A stretch of DNA of 64,000 nt from Stentor roeselii (lineage: Eukaryota > Ciliophora > Heterotrichea > Heterotrichida > Stentoridae). The position numbers were made by a program, and so were the translations under genes. The notes under the pieces are model-generated. The model was not told where the DNA came from. It ran no database searches and saw only the letters and a list, made by a program, of their open reading frames with translations. The stretch is from the NCBI GenBank assembly GCA_006503475.1, contig RSEH01000086.1, positions 62,001 through 126,000 of the forward strand, given 5' to 3'. Below, piece by piece: positions 58,001 through 61,000 of this stretch; position 1 is the stretch's first letter, and the number at the start of each line of letters is the position of its first letter.

Positions 58001-61000
58001 ATTCAAAATCATTTAGAAAAATTTTTGGCTTTCGAAGATCAGCTTGGAATGAATTTTCAAAAAACTCAAGAAAAAATCATTCTTTTTACTTCAGAAATAC
58101 TTGAAAATAACGAAATTTTTATCAAAAATTTCTGCGAAAATGAAAATCGAATTGAAAAACAATCATTCTTCGAATTGGAAAATGAAAGGAAAAAAACAGA
58201 AGAATTAGAAAAAAATTGGAAAATTATTTGTTTTGAAGTTTCTGAAAAAATGGAAAAATTGGAAAAAATTGATGAAAAGTTTGAAGAGACTTTAGAAAAA
58301 TTTGAAGAAAAGGTTAAAGAACAGATGCAAGACTGTGAAAACTATTCTTTAGATTATAAATTAATTGAAATTTCAAAGACTACAGAAGAATTTGAATTAC
58401 TCGAAAAAGAATCAGAAAAAATGATAAAATTTTTAGAGAAAGAAAAAAAGGAAATGGAAAAAGAAGTATCAGGATTAATATCAGAAGAAAATTTCTCTGT
58501 TTCAATTATTATCATCGAGCAGAATCTCATTCAAGGATCGATTAATTCAATGCTCCTCGAAGAACAATCAAAAAACCACTTTTCAATCACCCAAGAAAAT
58601 TTCATTCATAAAACCAGGACAATTCTTTCCACTCAAGAAAAACTTCGAAAGTCCTTCGAAAAATCAGAGAGAAAATCAATTCGGTCAAAAAAACGATTTC
58701 TTGTCGCAGAAGATTCAGAAAACCTGAAACATCAAAAAAATCTTCAATTAATTCAAAGCATCTCATCAAAATCTCTAAATAAAGAACAAAAAATAATGAA
58801 AAATTTCACAAAATCATTGGAAATTCTTAGAATAAGCTCAATGAAAGATTTAGAATTAAATGATCTGCAGATTGAAAATTTCAAATTATTAGAAAATCAG
58901 ATTATTACTCATTCAATCGAAAATTTAGAAGAAGAAGAAGAAAAAATGAGAAATTTCTTGATTAATGAAAATGAAAATGTGGGAAAAAATAAAGGTTTAC
59001 TTGATCATTATGAAGTTATTTCAAGAAAATTCATTGAAAATGAAGAGAAATTGAAAGAGGGATTTGTTAGTTGTTTGGGGGGGAATGAATGTTTTGTAAA
59101 AGTTTTTGAGAATATTGAAAACTCTAGAGTTAGTCGTGAACTTGAAAAAATCGAAGAGCAAATCAAAGAAATGAACTTTTTCCTAGAAGAGGAGAAAAAT
59201 CTCATCAAAAGAAACCTGAATTTTATTAACAATGAGGAGAAATATTCTCAAATTTTAAATAAATTTGAAAGCAACTCATGCATATCAATCCGATCATTTT
59301 TAGAAAAACAAGAAGATCTCGTTCATGCAGTCAACAATAAAAACGCATCACTTTTACTTGAAATAAAATCAAATCTAGAAACAGAAGAAAATCAACAAAA
59401 ACTCTTCACTCAAAAAGAATTAAAACTTATAACCTCCATCACTAAAAATTTATCAAAACAAGAAAAAAACCTTCATTCCATCTTAAAAACAGAAAGAAAA
59501 AAATCAAGACACTGTAAAAGACTTCTGATTTCAGAGGACTCAAGCCTTTCATCCTACGAAAACACTTTAAAATCAATTGAATTATCTTTAACATCAATTC
59601 TAGAAGAAGAAGAAAATCTTCAAAGATCATTTATCGACTACTGTAAAACTTCTGAACTTTCTCATATAAGCAGGCTAGAAGAAAACTCTTTAAACCTCGC
59701 TTCTTTCATATCCTCTGAAGACTTTATCATTAAATCCTCAGTCAGAGGTCTGGAATTCCAGGAATTATTTATAAGAGAGTTCATTAAAGAACAAAAGATT
59801 CACGCCGATCATGAAACTTCGGAAATAGTCTTCGAGGAAAAATTTGAGAAAGAATTGGAAAAAAGTGTTAAAAGATTACATCAAAGTGCAAGAATGGACC
59901 TTGAATATCAGGAAAAATCGATGATCAAGTTTTATGAAGAAGAAAGGGGTAGAGCTTTAAAGGAGTTTGATGTACTTGAGAGGGAAAATTATGGAACTTT
60001 GGAGTTTGAGTCGATTGTTGGACAGTATGAAGGAAGAGAAAGTGAGAGGATGAATAGTGAAGAAGCCTTCCAACAATCATTCAAATCATTTGAAGAAATT
60101 TCCACCACCAACGAGTTCAAATCTCTAGAATCAGAAGACTTAAAAACCTCCAATTTCCACCTAAATCACCTAAAAACCTCATCAAAAACCCTCGAAAAAC
60201 TCGAAAAACAAGAACTTTCCACTCAAGCCTTTCTAGAAACCGAAAAATCGCTGATCCAATCATCATTAAGCCAAGCCCATATCGAAGACTGCCAAATCCA
60301 AACCTTCTACAAATCCGAGTCAATCGAAATAAAATCATCCTGCAACTTCCTCTTATCAGAAGAATCTTTAACGACCTCTTCATCCAAATCTTTTTTTCAA
60401 TCACAGAAAACTGCATCAAAAAGTTTATTCAAAGAAGAAGAATTCACAAAAATCTTCAAAATTCACGAAGCCGAATTTGAAGAAAGCCAAAAAAAGGACT
60501 TAGAAGATTCTGAAAATATTTGCAAAACTTTTCTAGACCAAGAAGTTCAGATGTGTAGAAACTTTGAGGATTATTTAAACTTGCAAGAAAATATCATCAA
60601 AAAGTTTTATGTTGATCAGGGCTTGACTTGTGAAAATCAAATGGTTTTCTTGGAAAGTAATGAAAATTTTGATAGGGAGTTTAAAGTGGCTGAAGGAAGG
60701 AATTGTAAGGATAGTTATAAGATGTTAATGAAGGAGGAACAGAATTTGATACAGTTTTATTATGGAGAGGTGGATGGAGGGAAGGAAGAAGAGTTTTTGA
60801 TGGAACAGGAACTGAATGAAAGAGATGAGTTTTTGAAATTTCAAGAAAGGTTTAGGGGGAATAATATGAGATTATTGTCAAATGAAGATAAATACTTACA
60901 AGACCATCTCATCAACTTCTCATCTTTACAATCTTCTATATTGGAAAATTTAACTCTTGAAGACAAGAAAGCCTCTGAATTAAAATTGAATTCATCAAAA